A stretch of 64,000 nucleotides of DNA from Solenopsis invicta (Eukaryota; Arthropoda; Insecta; Hymenoptera; Formicidae), in assembly GCF_016802725.1 (NCBI RefSeq), contig NC_052668.1, positions 22,934,501 through 22,998,500 of the forward strand, written 5' to 3'. Numbering within the stretch: position 1 is the first letter of the stretch; each line of letters begins with the position of its first letter. The notes beneath the pieces were generated by a model that saw nothing but the letters and a program-made list of their open reading frames with translations, was not told where the DNA came from and did not search any database. Below are positions 48,131-59,640 of this stretch, piece by piece. A program made the translations under genes and the position numbers.

Positions 48131-51016
48131 AATGAGGCACGCAGAGAAACATGACAAAAGTGATCGATTTTTAAGCAAAGGTTTACAAGAAAATATCGAT
48201 TCTCTATATTCATGTTACATTTATTAATAATTCCCGATGTTACATTTGAATAACAATGAATAAGATTTCATTAGTTATAAGAAATTAAAAAAGATTACGA
48301 GCGATTATCGAGAGGAAATTTGTTCTCGTATTAAATTGCCGCGAATTTATCAGCGCAATTTAGAGAAATCTGCCGTTGAACAGCGATATTTATGAAAACG
48401 ATCACAGACACACACCCATGGTTCTCTTCTCGGCGTAGTGAAAAAATTTCATCGCAAAAGTCCAATTTGAGAATCGCCCCACGGGCGGGGCGAGCAAAAA
48501 ATGATCCATGCGGATTCTGAAAGTTCAATTTTCCGGGGCGGCAAGAGAGCTTGTAACGGCAAATATGCGTCGACCTTTTTGTTTCGATCCCGCGGGACTT
48601 CGATTCCCGCGACGTTGAATATTCATGCGATTTTATTAACTACGTTTCAAACATCGCTTTCAACGGGAACACCCTTTATCTTCTTAGATCTCTGCTTCCG
48701 TTCGCCGACCCTTCGTCATGTAGCGCGTAACGGCGCGACGCGTCGGCGGGAAGAATTCCCTTTCGCGAAATTAAATTTTGCCCGATCGTATTGTCTCCTA
48801 GATTACGCGGCGTTTTGTTGCTCCGCCAGACGTCGTTAACTATTACGACCGAAGGAAATATCGTGATTCTTTCGCCGTGCTGATCCGCGTTGACAAATTT
48901 TTATGAGATTACGATGCACACGCCTATCTATATAATTCGCGACAACTGATACGAATGATTCAATTGATTGCAAAGTTAATTAAGTTTATCAATTCAATTT
49001 ATATTGCTTCTGCAACCATCAAATTACTTATAGTTGTAGCAATCCTTGCGGCTATTTACTATCATGATCTACTAAACTTGAGAGTAACTTAAATTACATT
49101 TCAAAGAGAGCGAAGTTATTGGAAAAAAAAATGTATTGAATATTTTTTATTTATTTTTTTATTTCACATCTGCATGATGTAATATTTCTTATTATTTTAT
49201 TTTATCTAAATTAATAGTATTATCTCATTTTTAAACGATTATGTGTTTGTTCTTATTTGTCATAAAACTGTATTAAAAAATATACCTAAATATACCTAAG
49301 CTTTTGTTACGAATAATGTAAATAAATAAATAAATAAATATATATATATATATATTAAAAATAGAGGATAAACACAGAAAAGTCAAAGTTTTGTCCAATG
49401 CAGAGAAAAAAATCGAATAATAATGTCACTTAACGGAACTTTCTCAAAAATATAATTTTTGCTGTCTTATATTTTTCGTTTCGTATTTTAATACTTTTTG
49501 GGTATAAAATCTTTTTGCTGCAAGCGAGCCATAAGGATTAATAATAATACGGGGTATGGTGAAAATGATACGATAATGAATGACGTGAAACTTAATTACG
49601 GCGTAATACCGACAGCATACTTTCAACAGGAAGTAACTTTCCGTTTCGAAAATCCGTTTTCCGGAGAGACTCGTAACGTTTCGTCAGTAGTACTTCATCT
49701 GCTATCCTCCTCCCGGATCGGGCTGGGCGTTCGCGAGAAAATTTTTCCCACGGCGCGCTGAAAACTTTCGCCGAGTTATTCACGCGCGCATATTAGTGCA
49801 CATTCATCCTTCGAAATAGCGCTAACCTCCGACCTGAGAACAATTTATCGGAGGGCGAAGCCCCCGGCCGCTACCTCCGCGAGAGCTGTGGGTTACTTAT
49901 TTGCACGTTTCCGCAGTTTACATAGCTTCGGAGAGCCCCTTGGCCGACCTTTCTCTCCGATCTCTCGTTTGTTCGTTCGTTCGTTCGTTCGTTCATTCGT
50001 CCATTCGTCCATTCGTACCAGGGAAGCTCCACGAGCGAATGAATTGGCAATACGAATCGGTCCCGGCCGGTTCTTGTTAGGTTTCAATGCATCGGTGCAT
50101 CAGTAATTGCCCGTCTATTTGTTGCACCAAAATGGTACGACGTTATTGATGCAACGAATCTCTCAAGCGCTCAATTATACATTGCCGTAGGTGTATACGC
50201 CTGTGTATATGGTAGATTAAAATTACGAATAGTCCCTTGATAAGGGAAATGGAGGAAAATACGAATTTCGACGAAGTGTCGCGCTAAATATGTCCTGACA
50301 ACGATTTAAAACTATAAAAAAAAATTTTTTTCGTGTTGATTTTGAAGCTGCGTGTATTAATGTCGCGCAGAATATGGTGATAAAAAACTATTTGTAACTG
50401 CTGTATCGCGGTGCAAGTATCTGCGTTTCACCGTGCCCAAAACCCGTGGATTGTCCATTTTATTTTGCGCACTACGTGCGCGAATAAATTGTTTTGCTCG
50501 AGGATATGCTTGTTGCTACGGAAAAAAGCTGGCGCGCGAACAACAAATAACGATTCGACATTTTATGTTTTACCTGCTCATTAACGAATGCATGATCAAC
50601 AAACCAGAATTTGCGAAAGGTTTGAGAAACAAAAAAAAAAAATTTTGTACGCCTTTGCGCAAATTGAATACCGCGTAAAATAATTGACGCAATTAAATAT
50701 CGATATTGATATTGGGAGTACAGGCTGTACAAATCAATAAACGGATTCGTTGCACTGCCAATCAACACACGGATGTACTATGACTTCCTCGTTAACGATA
50801 AGGGACGTATCCCGCTAATGAGCAAACAAATTTAACCTCTTGTACATTTAAATTTTCGTTACTCGATATATTTGGACCATAGTTTTGTGCACGCAAACAT
50901 TGCGATCGTCGATCACTCGCTTAAAAATTTTCATTCATAAAGATTATTGCAGTTTTTGAAAAGCTGTAGAAGAATTTTTTCGTCTTTTAAAATAAAAAAA
51001 TGATAAGGTTGAAGCA

Positions 51017-51070
<54 letters not shown>

Positions 51071-52527
51071 CATAGATACACGCTGACTCGCACAGATTTG
51101 GACGTAAAAATTATAATGAAGAGAAGCATTTAACTGGATTTATCTTTGTAATAACTTTTGTTGAATACGCGATATTATTTCAAATTTTATCTTTATTTCC
51201 TCACGGATATTATGCGTAAGAAATAATTTAATATGCCGATATGATAAAAAACTGTTCCGCGGTTAGACAGCGTGCTGTGGGATGAATTGGTTTCACGTTT
51301 ATAAGGGGGAACCTAATCCGGATCCGGTACACGGGCGACGATCGTCTTAGGATGTGCTTCCGGTCGGGAGCAGATCTGGGGATCCCAGCATCCTCCGAAA
51401 CGCTCGCGTCATGGGGGATTTTAGGAGATCGCTACACGGACCGATGCGGTTAATTTTATAAATAATTTATAGGCGCCCAATGCGCGCGTGTGTACATGGC
51501 TACCTTCGTCTCCCCTCTTCCTTCCCATTATGCTGGCATTAATAAACCGTTGCTTTTCCGGACATATTATTAACGTCGGGCTTTTTAATGCAACGCGTAA
51601 ATAAATAATGATGTAAACGTGTTATTAACCGAATGTAATCTTTTCAATATTCATGTAGTTGCTAAATACGATTAACATATCCAATTAGATGATACAAATA
51701 CTAAATCGTATACTCGGTATCAATTATTAACAGAGATACCTCGATTCTGTTCGTGATAATTTGTGTAATCAATTATTCATAAGTTGTATTATTATCTCGC
51801 TAGATAGATTAAGGAGACCAATACGCGATGCAGAGGTAACAATAACACAATTACAAGTATATAAACTATTGAACAGAGAGAAAGCGTTTATAGTAGAAAT
51901 AATTAATTATATTAGCATTCGCAGCTCACTTTAGGTAATTTATAATGTTTGGCAAGGTTATTTCTAATTTTACGTCCTGTAAAAACATTAAATGAATACG
52001 TTTACGCATACATTTAAAATATATTAAAGCGCGTCCGCACATGTGATATATATGTGTGTCATAAAAATACACGTATAGCATAAAATTAGAAGTAAAATAA
52101 AAATTCTATTCGGAATTTTGATGTGAAATGTAGATCATCTAAAGTGAGAGAAGTATTACGTAATTTAACAATAATGAAAATTTATTACCGATGTATTAAC
52201 ATCGGTATAATAATGGGCATATGGTAAACGTTTTATAAATTATTTATGAAAATTGCTGTACACGCGCGCGCGAAGTGGTTTATTCGAGACCTCTCTCAGG
52301 TTATTCAATGGAGTCTTTTAGGATTTGCTTTATAAGCTTTTTTCGCGGCTCATAATATATTCCAACCGCATATTATTCTTTGCCCTTTGGGTAAACTGCC
52401 GCACTGGGATCTATCATTTTTGCGTATCAGGAGAAACCGCGAGACATCAAAATGATATACAACTTTAGTTCTTCTCCTTTAAAATGAACGTGGCATTAAT
52501 ATGTACCTTGTAGCAAAAAACGGCTTG
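48131..52527. other. Intergenic DNA, microsatellites only
   Basis: CpG-rich patches at 48480-48850 and 49650-50050. Microsatellites: AAAT/TA at 49321-49356, GTTC-type at about 49970-50018, CT at 51021-51063. Short open frames (48501-48839, 49498-49761, 49888-50106, 50433-50678) show no domain. At 51300-51440 there is a GC-rich patch of no recognisable function. Confidence 0.4.
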
Positions 52528-52609
52528 TAATTACCTGAAATAAATAAATACACGTTCCACATTTATAAATTAAATTTCTTTCGAAAGGAATTCTCTAAGA
52601 ATATAAGCT
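52528..52609 (+). repeat. Left copy of 82-bp direct repeat flanking the copia element
   Basis: Begins TAATTACCTGAAATAAATAA and ends CTCTAAGAATATAAGCT; identical by eye to 57191-57272. Copia integrases normally duplicate about 5 bp, so this length is abnormal. Confidence 0.92.
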
Positions 52610-52851
52610 TGGGAATATAGAGTATAATACATTTATATTGTACACTGGGCGTTCGTTTAAACGGTATGGCAGTTGGAATGAACTCATCCCCCCTCCCTGG
52701 TTATGAATGAGCGTTGTGTGGGATGAGCGTTGTGAGAGAAAAACCCTTCACTCTGGTTTAAGCCTTTGGGGCAAACGGCACACATAGTTAAATAAGTTAC
52801 GTGTAAGATGGAAATAAATGATATTAATCAATAAAGTCCTCTTTTTATAAT
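52609..52851 (+). repeat. 5' LTR of the copia element
   Basis: Starts TTGGGAATATAGAGTA and contains AATAAA (CAATCAATAAAGTCC-type context, about 52829-52835). The true LTR may run to CA at about 52865, adjacent to the primer site. The outer first two bases (TG) seen at the 3' copy are missing. Confidence 0.85.
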
Positions 52852-53011
52852 CACCAATCTTAACATGGTAGCAGAGCGTGGTTGGTTTGCTTGGGTGATT
52901 TAAGTGGTGAAAAGTGTTGGACACGTGAATTTCGCTAAGTGAAAAGACGCTCGAGACGAGCACGTGGTACATTCCGAACACGAAGGAACGTTCGAGAATA
53001 AAGAAGACAAA

Positions 53012-56000
53012 ATGGAGAAAAAGGAGATTATGATACCAGTATTCGACGGAGAGGACTATAGTATGTGGAAGAAGAGAATAACGATGTTCCTTAAATTGAA
53101 AAAGTGCCAAGAAGTAATTACCAGAGCAAGAGTCGCAACAGATAGTGAAGACTGGGATGAAAACGATTTAAAGGCAATAAATCTGATTTATGGTGCGATA
53201 TCGAATAAACAACTAGAATTTGTTTGTGAAGAAACTACAGCATATGGAATTATAAAGAGACTAGACGAAATGTATTTGAAGGAATCTACAGCGTTACAAA
53301 TTGTGTGCAGAAACAAACTGGAGAAGATGAAATTAGAAAAGTACAGTGATACAGCAACATTCTTCAGTGATTTTGAGAAGTCAGTCAATGAATTAAGAAG
53401 CGCTGGAGCCAAGATCAGCGAAAAGGAAAAACTGAATTATATGCTAAACACGTTGCCGAGCCAATACAGTTACATTGGCGATTTAATCGACACGTTAAGG
53501 GAAGAGGATCAAACAGCGGCCTACGTCAAAAATAAAATCCAGATTGCCGAAATGAAGAATAACGATCATGGTGAAAGAGGTGAAAGAAGATCAAATGTAT
53601 TCACAGCGAAGAAGGATCAAAAAGGAAACTGCTTCAAGTGTGGCAAAACCGGGCATTTCGCACGAGAGTGCCAAGATGGCGGCCAAGCGGGGTACAACCA
53701 AGGAACATGGCGAGGTTCAACACGTGGTCGCGCACGAGGCAGAGGCGGAAGAGGCAACTACATCAGAGGACGCGGTAACTTCCGTCAGCAAGGAGCCACC
53801 ACCAGTGAGCAGAGCAGCGCATGGATAGCCATGGCACACGAGGCGCAGAGTGGCTACAGTAAAGATAAGTTAGATAATGAAATCCAATGGTTATTAGATA
53901 GCGGATGTACTGACCATATAATTAATAATGAGAATTATTTCGAGAAAAGTATTGTACTTAAAGAGCCAGTCAATATTTACTTAGGAGATAATAGATATAT
54001 AAAAGCAACGAAAATCGGGAACGTAGTAAGTTACTTTGACGCGTTTGGTAAACGGAATGAAGTAAATATGAGTAATGTTTTTTATGCCAAAGAGATGAAT
54101 ACAAATTTAATTAGTTTTGGAAAATTAACGGATAAAAATACGATTATTTCAAAAGGAAATATTGCAAAAATTGTTGATGAGAATAATAAATTAATAGCAG
54201 TAGCTTTCAAAGAAAAACAGGTTTACAGAATGACAAGTAAATTAAAAACCAAGGAGATTAGTGTAAACAGTGCCGCACGAAACAATAACATGAGTCAAAA
54301 GGAAAGGTGGCATAGAATCTTAGGTCACGTAAATTTTAGTTATCTAAATACATTAAGTACTCAACAATTGTTAGAAGGCATTCCAAATAAACTTGAATCG
54401 GAATATATGAAATGCAAAACGTGTTTAGAGAATAAAATGCATAACCTGCCTTTTAATAACAACAGAACAAAAGCTAGAGACGTTCTGGAGATTATACATA
54501 CAGATGTGTGTGGAAGTTTTAAAACGGTTGGTCTAAATGGAGAAAGATATTTTGTTTCGTTCATAGATGATTATAGTAAAATAGCTAAGGTTTACTGCAT
54601 AAAATCCAAAGATGAAGTTTTCGATTGTTTAGTACAATTCGTAAATGAAAGCGAAAATATGACTGGGAAAAGGGTAAAAACTTTAAGGTGCGATAACGGG
54701 AAAGAGTACATGAATAACCGCTTTTATAGATTTGCCAAAGAAAAGGGTATTGTAATAAACAGCTGTCCTGCATATGTACATGAGTTAAACGGTACGGCGG
54801 AACGGTTTAATCGGACGATAATGGACATGGCGCGTTGTTTATTAGCAGAGGCACAAGTAGGTAAGCAATATTGGCCGGAAATAATATGGGCGGCCACATA
54901 CCTGAAAAATCGTACGTTAGCAAATACAATAGAAAAGAAAACCCCTTATGAAATATTTTTCGGAAAGAAACCAAATGTTGAACATCTGCGATTGTACGGT
55001 AGTAAAGTTTTTGTAAGAAAGCCAGAACAAAGAAGATTTTCGAAATGGGAAAAAAAAGCAGATATGGGAATTCTATTAGGCTATAGTGATGTTGGATATA
55101 GAGTTTTTGTAAACAATAGAGTAATAGTCGCGAGACATGTTGATATCGTGGAAGAGAATGTAATTTGTATTAACCTTGATGAAAATGATAATGAAAGCGA
55201 TACTAATGCAAATAATGACTTAAATGATAGTGTTTCTGAAAGCGCGGATGAAACAGATGAAGAAAATCGTAAATCAAAGGAAAATGACTCTGAAAATGTA
55301 GAATCAAAGGTTCCACGTAGATCTAAGCGAGAAAAGAAAATCCCAATAAGATATCCAGAGAATAGTTCTAGTAATATCTATGTAAACTATTGTAGAGTAG
55401 ATACTCCTTATACATTTGAGGAAGCGTTAAATAGTAATGAATGCGAAAATTGGAAAAAGGCGATGGATACAGAGATAGATTGTATCAATAAAAATAAAAC
55501 TTGGAAATTAGTTAATAAGGAACAAGGTCAAAAGGTATTAGAGGTAAAATGGGTTTACACAAGGAAGTCCGACGATACGTATAAGGCTAGGTTAGTCGTA
55601 AGAGGTTTCCAACAAACAAATGTAATTGATGACATATACGCTCCAGTTGCAAAAAATCAAACGTTAAAAATCTTATTTTCATATTGTTGTCAAAATGGTT
55701 TAAAAATTGAACAAATGGATGTAGAAACTGCTTTTCTAAACGGCAAGATTAACTCGGAGGTATATGTGAATCAACCACAAGGATATGAAGATGGTACAGA
55801 TAGAGTGTTTAAATTAAGAAAAGCATTGTATGGATTAAGAGAAAGTCCTAGAGATTGGTATGAGTGTTTCGATGAGTATATGATGAAACTAGGTTTTAGG
55901 AAAAGCAATGTAGAATTGTGCTTATACATTCACAGAAAAGGTAAAAATACTACTTATCTTCTAATATATGTAGATGACTTATTGATCTGCAGCAAAGATA

Positions 56001-56911
56001 AAGAGAAAATACAAAGCATAAAGAAACTATTATCGGACAAGTTCAAAATGAAAGATTTAGGAGAAATAAATGAATACCTTGGTATTCAAATAGATTACAA
56101 CTATCGTAAATATGAAATGAATCTTAACCAAACAAAATATATAGAGTCCTTAGCAAATAAATACAAAGTAAATAATGGGAAATTATATAGCACTCCCATG
56201 GAGATAAATTTAAAGATTGAAAAGGCTGAAGAGTGTGTATCCGATATAAAGTATAGAAACTTAATTGGCGCATTATTATACATAAGTTCTAGTACAAGAC
56301 CTGATGTGAGTTATAGTGTAAATTACTTGAGTAGATATCAGAATTGTTATAACGAAACGCATTTTAAGTACGCTTTGCGAATTTTGAAATACCTGTACTT
56401 AACTAAAGACTTAAGTTTATGCTATCGAAGAAATGAAAACGCAGAAGTTATACATTGTTATGTAGATGCTGATTGGGCAGGCGACAGCATAGATAGGAAA
56501 TCCACATCTGGTTATGTAATTAGTTTGTATGGAAATGCAATTGACTGGAAATCGAGAAAACAAAGATGTGTAACCAAAGCTTCGACTTATGCGGAATATG
56601 TAGCACTATCAGAAGTAGTGACTGAGTTAAAGTATATTAGAGAGTTAGTTAAAATATTTGATATAAGCATAAATGAACCTATAAAAATTTATGAAGATAA
56701 CTCAGGGGCGATAAGCATAGCAAATTTCGGAGATTTTACGAAAAACTCTAAACATATAGAAATACAATATCACTATGTACATGAAAGCGTTAAAGAAAAA
56801 TTGATTGAAGTATGTAAGGTTGACTCGAATGAGAATATTGCAGATATATTTACCAAGGCCGTGTCCAAAGAAAAATTTGAAAAATTCAGGAAACTATTGA
56901 ACATAATGTAA
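53012..56911 (+). CDS. Copia-type Gag-Pol polyprotein
   Basis: The frame is open back to GTG 52964, but the first ATG in good context (AAAATGG) is 53012; 1,299 aa, no stop or frameshift. Order: copia Gag region (about 1-190, MEKKEIMIPVFDGEDYSMWK); CCHC knuckle C207/C210/H215/C220; an RGG-like Arg/Gly stretch (about 235-265); protease active site DSG at 296; GAG-pre-integrase His/Cys finger (WHRILGH, then CKTC); integrase D498, D561 and E597 with exact DD35E spacing; reverse transcriptase with YVDD at 986-989; RNase H with D1152 (YVDADWAG). Protease-integrase-RT-RNaseH order defines Ty1/copia. Expected products act in cytoplasmic particles and the nucleus. All catalytic residues are visible, so the copy may be active or only recently silenced. 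Confidence 0.95.
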   Translation: MEKKEIMIPVFDGEDYSMWKKRITMFLKLKKCQEVITRARVATDSEDWDENDLKAINLIYGAISNKQLEFVCEETTAYGIIKRLDEMYLKESTALQIVCRNKLEKMKLEKYSDTATFFSDFEKSVNELRSAGAKISEKEKLNYMLNTLPSQYSYIGDLIDTLREEDQTAAYVKNKIQIAEMKNNDHGERGERRSNVFTAKKDQKGNCFKCGKTGHFARECQDGGQAGYNQGTWRGSTRGRARGRGGRGNYIRGRGNFRQQGATTSEQSSAWIAMAHEAQSGYSKDKLDNEIQWLLDSGCTDHIINNENYFEKSIVLKEPVNIYLGDNRYIKATKIGNVVSYFDAFGKRNEVNMSNVFYAKEMNTNLISFGKLTDKNTIISKGNIAKIVDENNKLIAVAFKEKQVYRMTSKLKTKEISVNSAARNNNMSQKERWHRILGHVNFSYLNTLSTQQLLEGIPNKLESEYMKCKTCLENKMHNLPFNNNRTKARDVLEIIHTDVCGSFKTVGLNGERYFVSFIDDYSKIAKVYCIKSKDEVFDCLVQFVNESENMTGKRVKTLRCDNGKEYMNNRFYRFAKEKGIVINSCPAYVHELNGTAERFNRTIMDMARCLLAEAQVGKQYWPEIIWAATYLKNRTLANTIEKKTPYEIFFGKKPNVEHLRLYGSKVFVRKPEQRRFSKWEKKADMGILLGYSDVGYRVFVNNRVIVARHVDIVEENVICINLDENDNESDTNANNDLNDSVSESADETDEENRKSKENDSENVESKVPRRSKREKKIPIRYPENSSSNIYVNYCRVDTPYTFEEALNSNECENWKKAMDTEIDCINKNKTWKLVNKEQGQKVLEVKWVYTRKSDDTYKARLVVRGFQQTNVIDDIYAPVAKNQTLKILFSYCCQNGLKIEQMDVETAFLNGKINSEVYVNQPQGYEDGTDRVFKLRKALYGLRESPRDWYECFDEYMMKLGFRKSNVELCLYIHRKGKNTTYLLIYVDDLLICSKDKEKIQSIKKLLSDKFKMKDLGEINEYLGIQIDYNYRKYEMNLNQTKYIESLANKYKVNNGKLYSTPMEINLKIEKAEECVSDIKYRNLIGALLYISSSTRPDVSYSVNYLSRYQNCYNETHFKYALRILKYLYLTKDLSLCYRRNENAEVIHCYVDADWAGDSIDRKSTSGYVISLYGNAIDWKSRKQRCVTKASTYAEYVALSEVVTELKYIRELVKIFDISINEPIKIYEDNSGAISIANFGDFTKNSKHIEIQYHYVHESVKEKLIEVCKVDSNENIADIFTKAVSKEKFEKFRKLLNIM

Positions 56912-56951
56912 AGGTATATTAAAGTGTAAAATATAAATGTAAGGAGGCGTG

Positions 56952-57194
56952 TTGGGAATATAGAGTATAATACATTTATATTGTACACTGGGCGTTCGTT
57001 TAAACGGTATGGCAGTTGGAATGAACTCATCCCCCCTCCCTGGTTATGAATGAGCGTTGTGTGGGATGAGCGTTGTGAGAGAAAAACCCTTCACTCTGGT
57101 TTAAGCCTTTGGGGCAAACGGCACACATAGTTAAATAAGTTACGTGTAAGATGGAAATAAATGATATTAATCAATAAAGTCCTCTTTTTATAAT
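56952..57194 (+). repeat. 3' LTR of the copia element
   Basis: Same 243 bp as the 5' LTR with no difference seen. Preceded by the purine tract and TG. Ends at AATAAT, running straight into the right 82-bp repeat, with the last roughly 14 bases of a full LTR apparently absent. Confidence 0.88.
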
Positions 57195-57272
57195 TACCTG
57201 AAATAAATAAATACACGTTCCACATTTATAAATTAAATTTCTTTCGAAAGGAATTCTCTAAGAATATAAGCT
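57191..57272 (+). repeat. Right copy of 82-bp direct repeat flanking the copia element
   Basis: Identical by eye to 52528-52609. The four bases TAAT at its left edge are shared with the end of the LTR, a microhomology at the junction. Confidence 0.92.
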
Positions 57273-59251
57273 GTAGAGCCTCTCCTAAATACTAATCGTT
57301 CGCGATTAAAAGCGATTATTTAAAGGTGCAACGGGAAATTATTTATGAAAATTCAGCAGAATCTTATGCCGTAATAAAATAATATTGTAATAAAATCTCC
57401 TAGCTTAATTACGTTATACTGTGTTGGTTTTATGTATTTTCATCTTTACATCTATCGCGTTATAATTTTCTCCCTTTCATTTTAGACAAAGTACTTGCGT
57501 TTCTCGGCCTCTATTTCGCCACTACCGAGATAAAAGTAATGACATTACCATTTGTCTGCATCACTTTACCGCTCTTTCCTTGTCTGTCGCGCAAGCCATC
57601 CTTGTAATCGATAGCGCAAGGACATTCGTCCGTCCGTCCAGGCCGTCCGCCCGGCCATCCATTCATCCATCCATCTATCCATCTATCCATCTATCCATCC
57701 CATCTATCCGCCACCCGTCTACCCGCGAACTTAACGCAGCGTTCAGCGCGATGCAAGAAGCGGCCATTATCGTTCTCTCCTTTTTGCGCTCCCACGTTGT
57801 TCCACTTTTTTCGATACTTTCAATTTATAGAAACGAGATTCCGCCACTTATCCTGTATGGAAGTCCCCGCTCTCCTGTTGGCAGGAGAGTTTTATTATAA
57901 ACTCTCGCACGTACCTCTCTCGCGATCGGATTAATGAACACGATGGGTTTAACGAAGCGCGTCTCTTTCATCGATGGCGTTCGTTAATAATCTTTGATGC
58001 GAGATGTTCCGTGAGCGCAGTAGGGCGTTTGATGGAAGGAAATATCGTTCGATAAGAGAGAAAACGACTAAGGCAATTGCCTTTCTCGAATTAAGAGTTA
58101 CACGGGATCGCGACAACGCGTTTAAGAAAATGACGAAATATTCAAGAATCTACGAAGAGAAAAACGTATCTTTACAATGTTACGTTAAATACGCGAAGAA
58201 TATTTTACGATACAATGAAAAATGTTTACCGTCTACCGTGATATGTAATTAGAGAAATTTCGATAATAATAATATAATTGTATTCAATTTTTGTTAGCCA
58301 CTCCATTATTATCGACTGTTCCTATCTCAATTTTTATAAAAACTTGATAAAGAATTCTTTAACTTGAATCACGCTTTTCGACTAATGTAAATTTGCATTT
58401 GGATCAGTAACGCATTAAGTGTATGCGCGTGTATGTGTCTTTATGTTAATGAGTTGATTGAAAAAGAGAAGTCCAGAGCGTATCGTAGAGTCACCAATGG
58501 AACGTTGACCGACCAAAAAGATTGGGACGATCGGAAATCACGACGAGTTGTAGAGGACGTCGAGCGAGATACGGGCAGATTTAAAGGTCTGTTTTCATTG
58601 CTATTCCGAATCGTGTGCGGGTTTCCGCATGGCTTCCGCGCTGGGTTTCCGCTGTCCTGTATGGAAGCAGGCAGGCATCGATTTGATTGGTAAATCTACG
58701 GTTGCCCAATGATGCGTTTATTTGTCGAAGAATTAGGGCAGCGTCCGCGCGAGACAGAGCGACGAAGATGGGGAGAGAGGAGTGCGAAGGAGTGGATGCA
58801 GGTTGGACGCCGCGAGAAGGGCGAATGATATGGGATAGGTCCGAAGGGAGGTCAGAAAAGGGTCGGTAGTCCAACCGTCTCTCTTGAGAGAAAGAGAGAG
58901 CCGCGTCGTACAGCACTTCACCGCAATCAGTAAACCTGTAAAACATTGGATTAGGTGGCCCTAGCGTGACCTCGCTCCGACTCCCGTGGACGAGCCGGAG
59001 TTCCAATTTCCAGCTATGGCTTGCGCTACGGAGCGCGGCTATACGCGCTCTTCGTTCTCCAGCTCCGGCGTCGCGATACGTTATCCAATAGCGCTCGAAT
59101 TATTCTCGTTTTATTCGCCGTGCCAGCAGCATGCGCGACCACGGTGCACATCCTGCGCTTCCCGTATCGTAACCGGTTAGCCAGGCCCGCTGCTACGTTC
59201 CGCGAGAGAACGATTTATTCCCCTACGTTTCTTCTCCCCTTTCGCTTCGCC

Positions 59252-59289
<38 letters not shown>

Positions 59290-59640
59290 TTTTGTCTCTC
59301 CAGTTAACAAATTCTTTGCCTTTGTCGCGCGATAAATTTGATTTATTATTATCGTTATTGCGCTTGTTATTCCGCTCGGATGTAAAGTCTTGCCCGCGTA
59401 ATTCCCGACCTCACGGGATACATGGCCCGTGCACACCGCGCTTCAAGAGTCGACGCGTCATTATCAATTTATCACTGTCGCCCCCGTTTATTCTCATCGG
59501 TAGATAATCAGCCGCGGAATACCGCCGGACCACCGGTCCGCCGTGTCGTCGCTCACTGACTTTGCGCCAGCTAAATCGAAGAGACGACGGCTCTCCTCCC
59601 GGTTTCAAATATCCGGCAAGCTACGTCGTTTAGAATCTCC
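57273..59640. other. Intergenic DNA, CpG-rich, no supported gene
   Basis: Contains an ATCC/ATCT tetranucleotide array (about 57654-57706) and a CT microsatellite (59252-59286). Frames such as 57580-57900, 58004-58252 and 58581-59006 overlap on both strands and have no domain. Confidence 0.35.

Larger units (their letters stand above)
52609..57194 (+). mobile_element. Ty1/copia LTR retrotransposon, intact coding frame
   Basis: 5' LTR 52609-52851 and 3' LTR 56952-57194 are both 243 bp and appear identical, indicating recent insertion. After the 5' LTR, TGGTAGCAGAGC (52866-52877) is an initiator-tRNA-Met-type primer site typical of copia elements. AAGGAGGCG (56941-56949) precedes the 3' LTR as a polypurine tract. 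The internal part carries one long Gag-Pol frame. The 3' copy is preceded by TG (TGTTGGGAAT) that the 5' copy lacks, and the 5' copy continues past AATAAT to TCACCAATCTTAACA, which the 3' copy lacks, so both outer ends look trimmed. Confidence 0.95.

Noticed and set aside
52748..53110. Minus-strand frame across the copia 5' LTR and Gag start
   Set aside because: It is antisense to the LTR and Gag coding region, with no family match.
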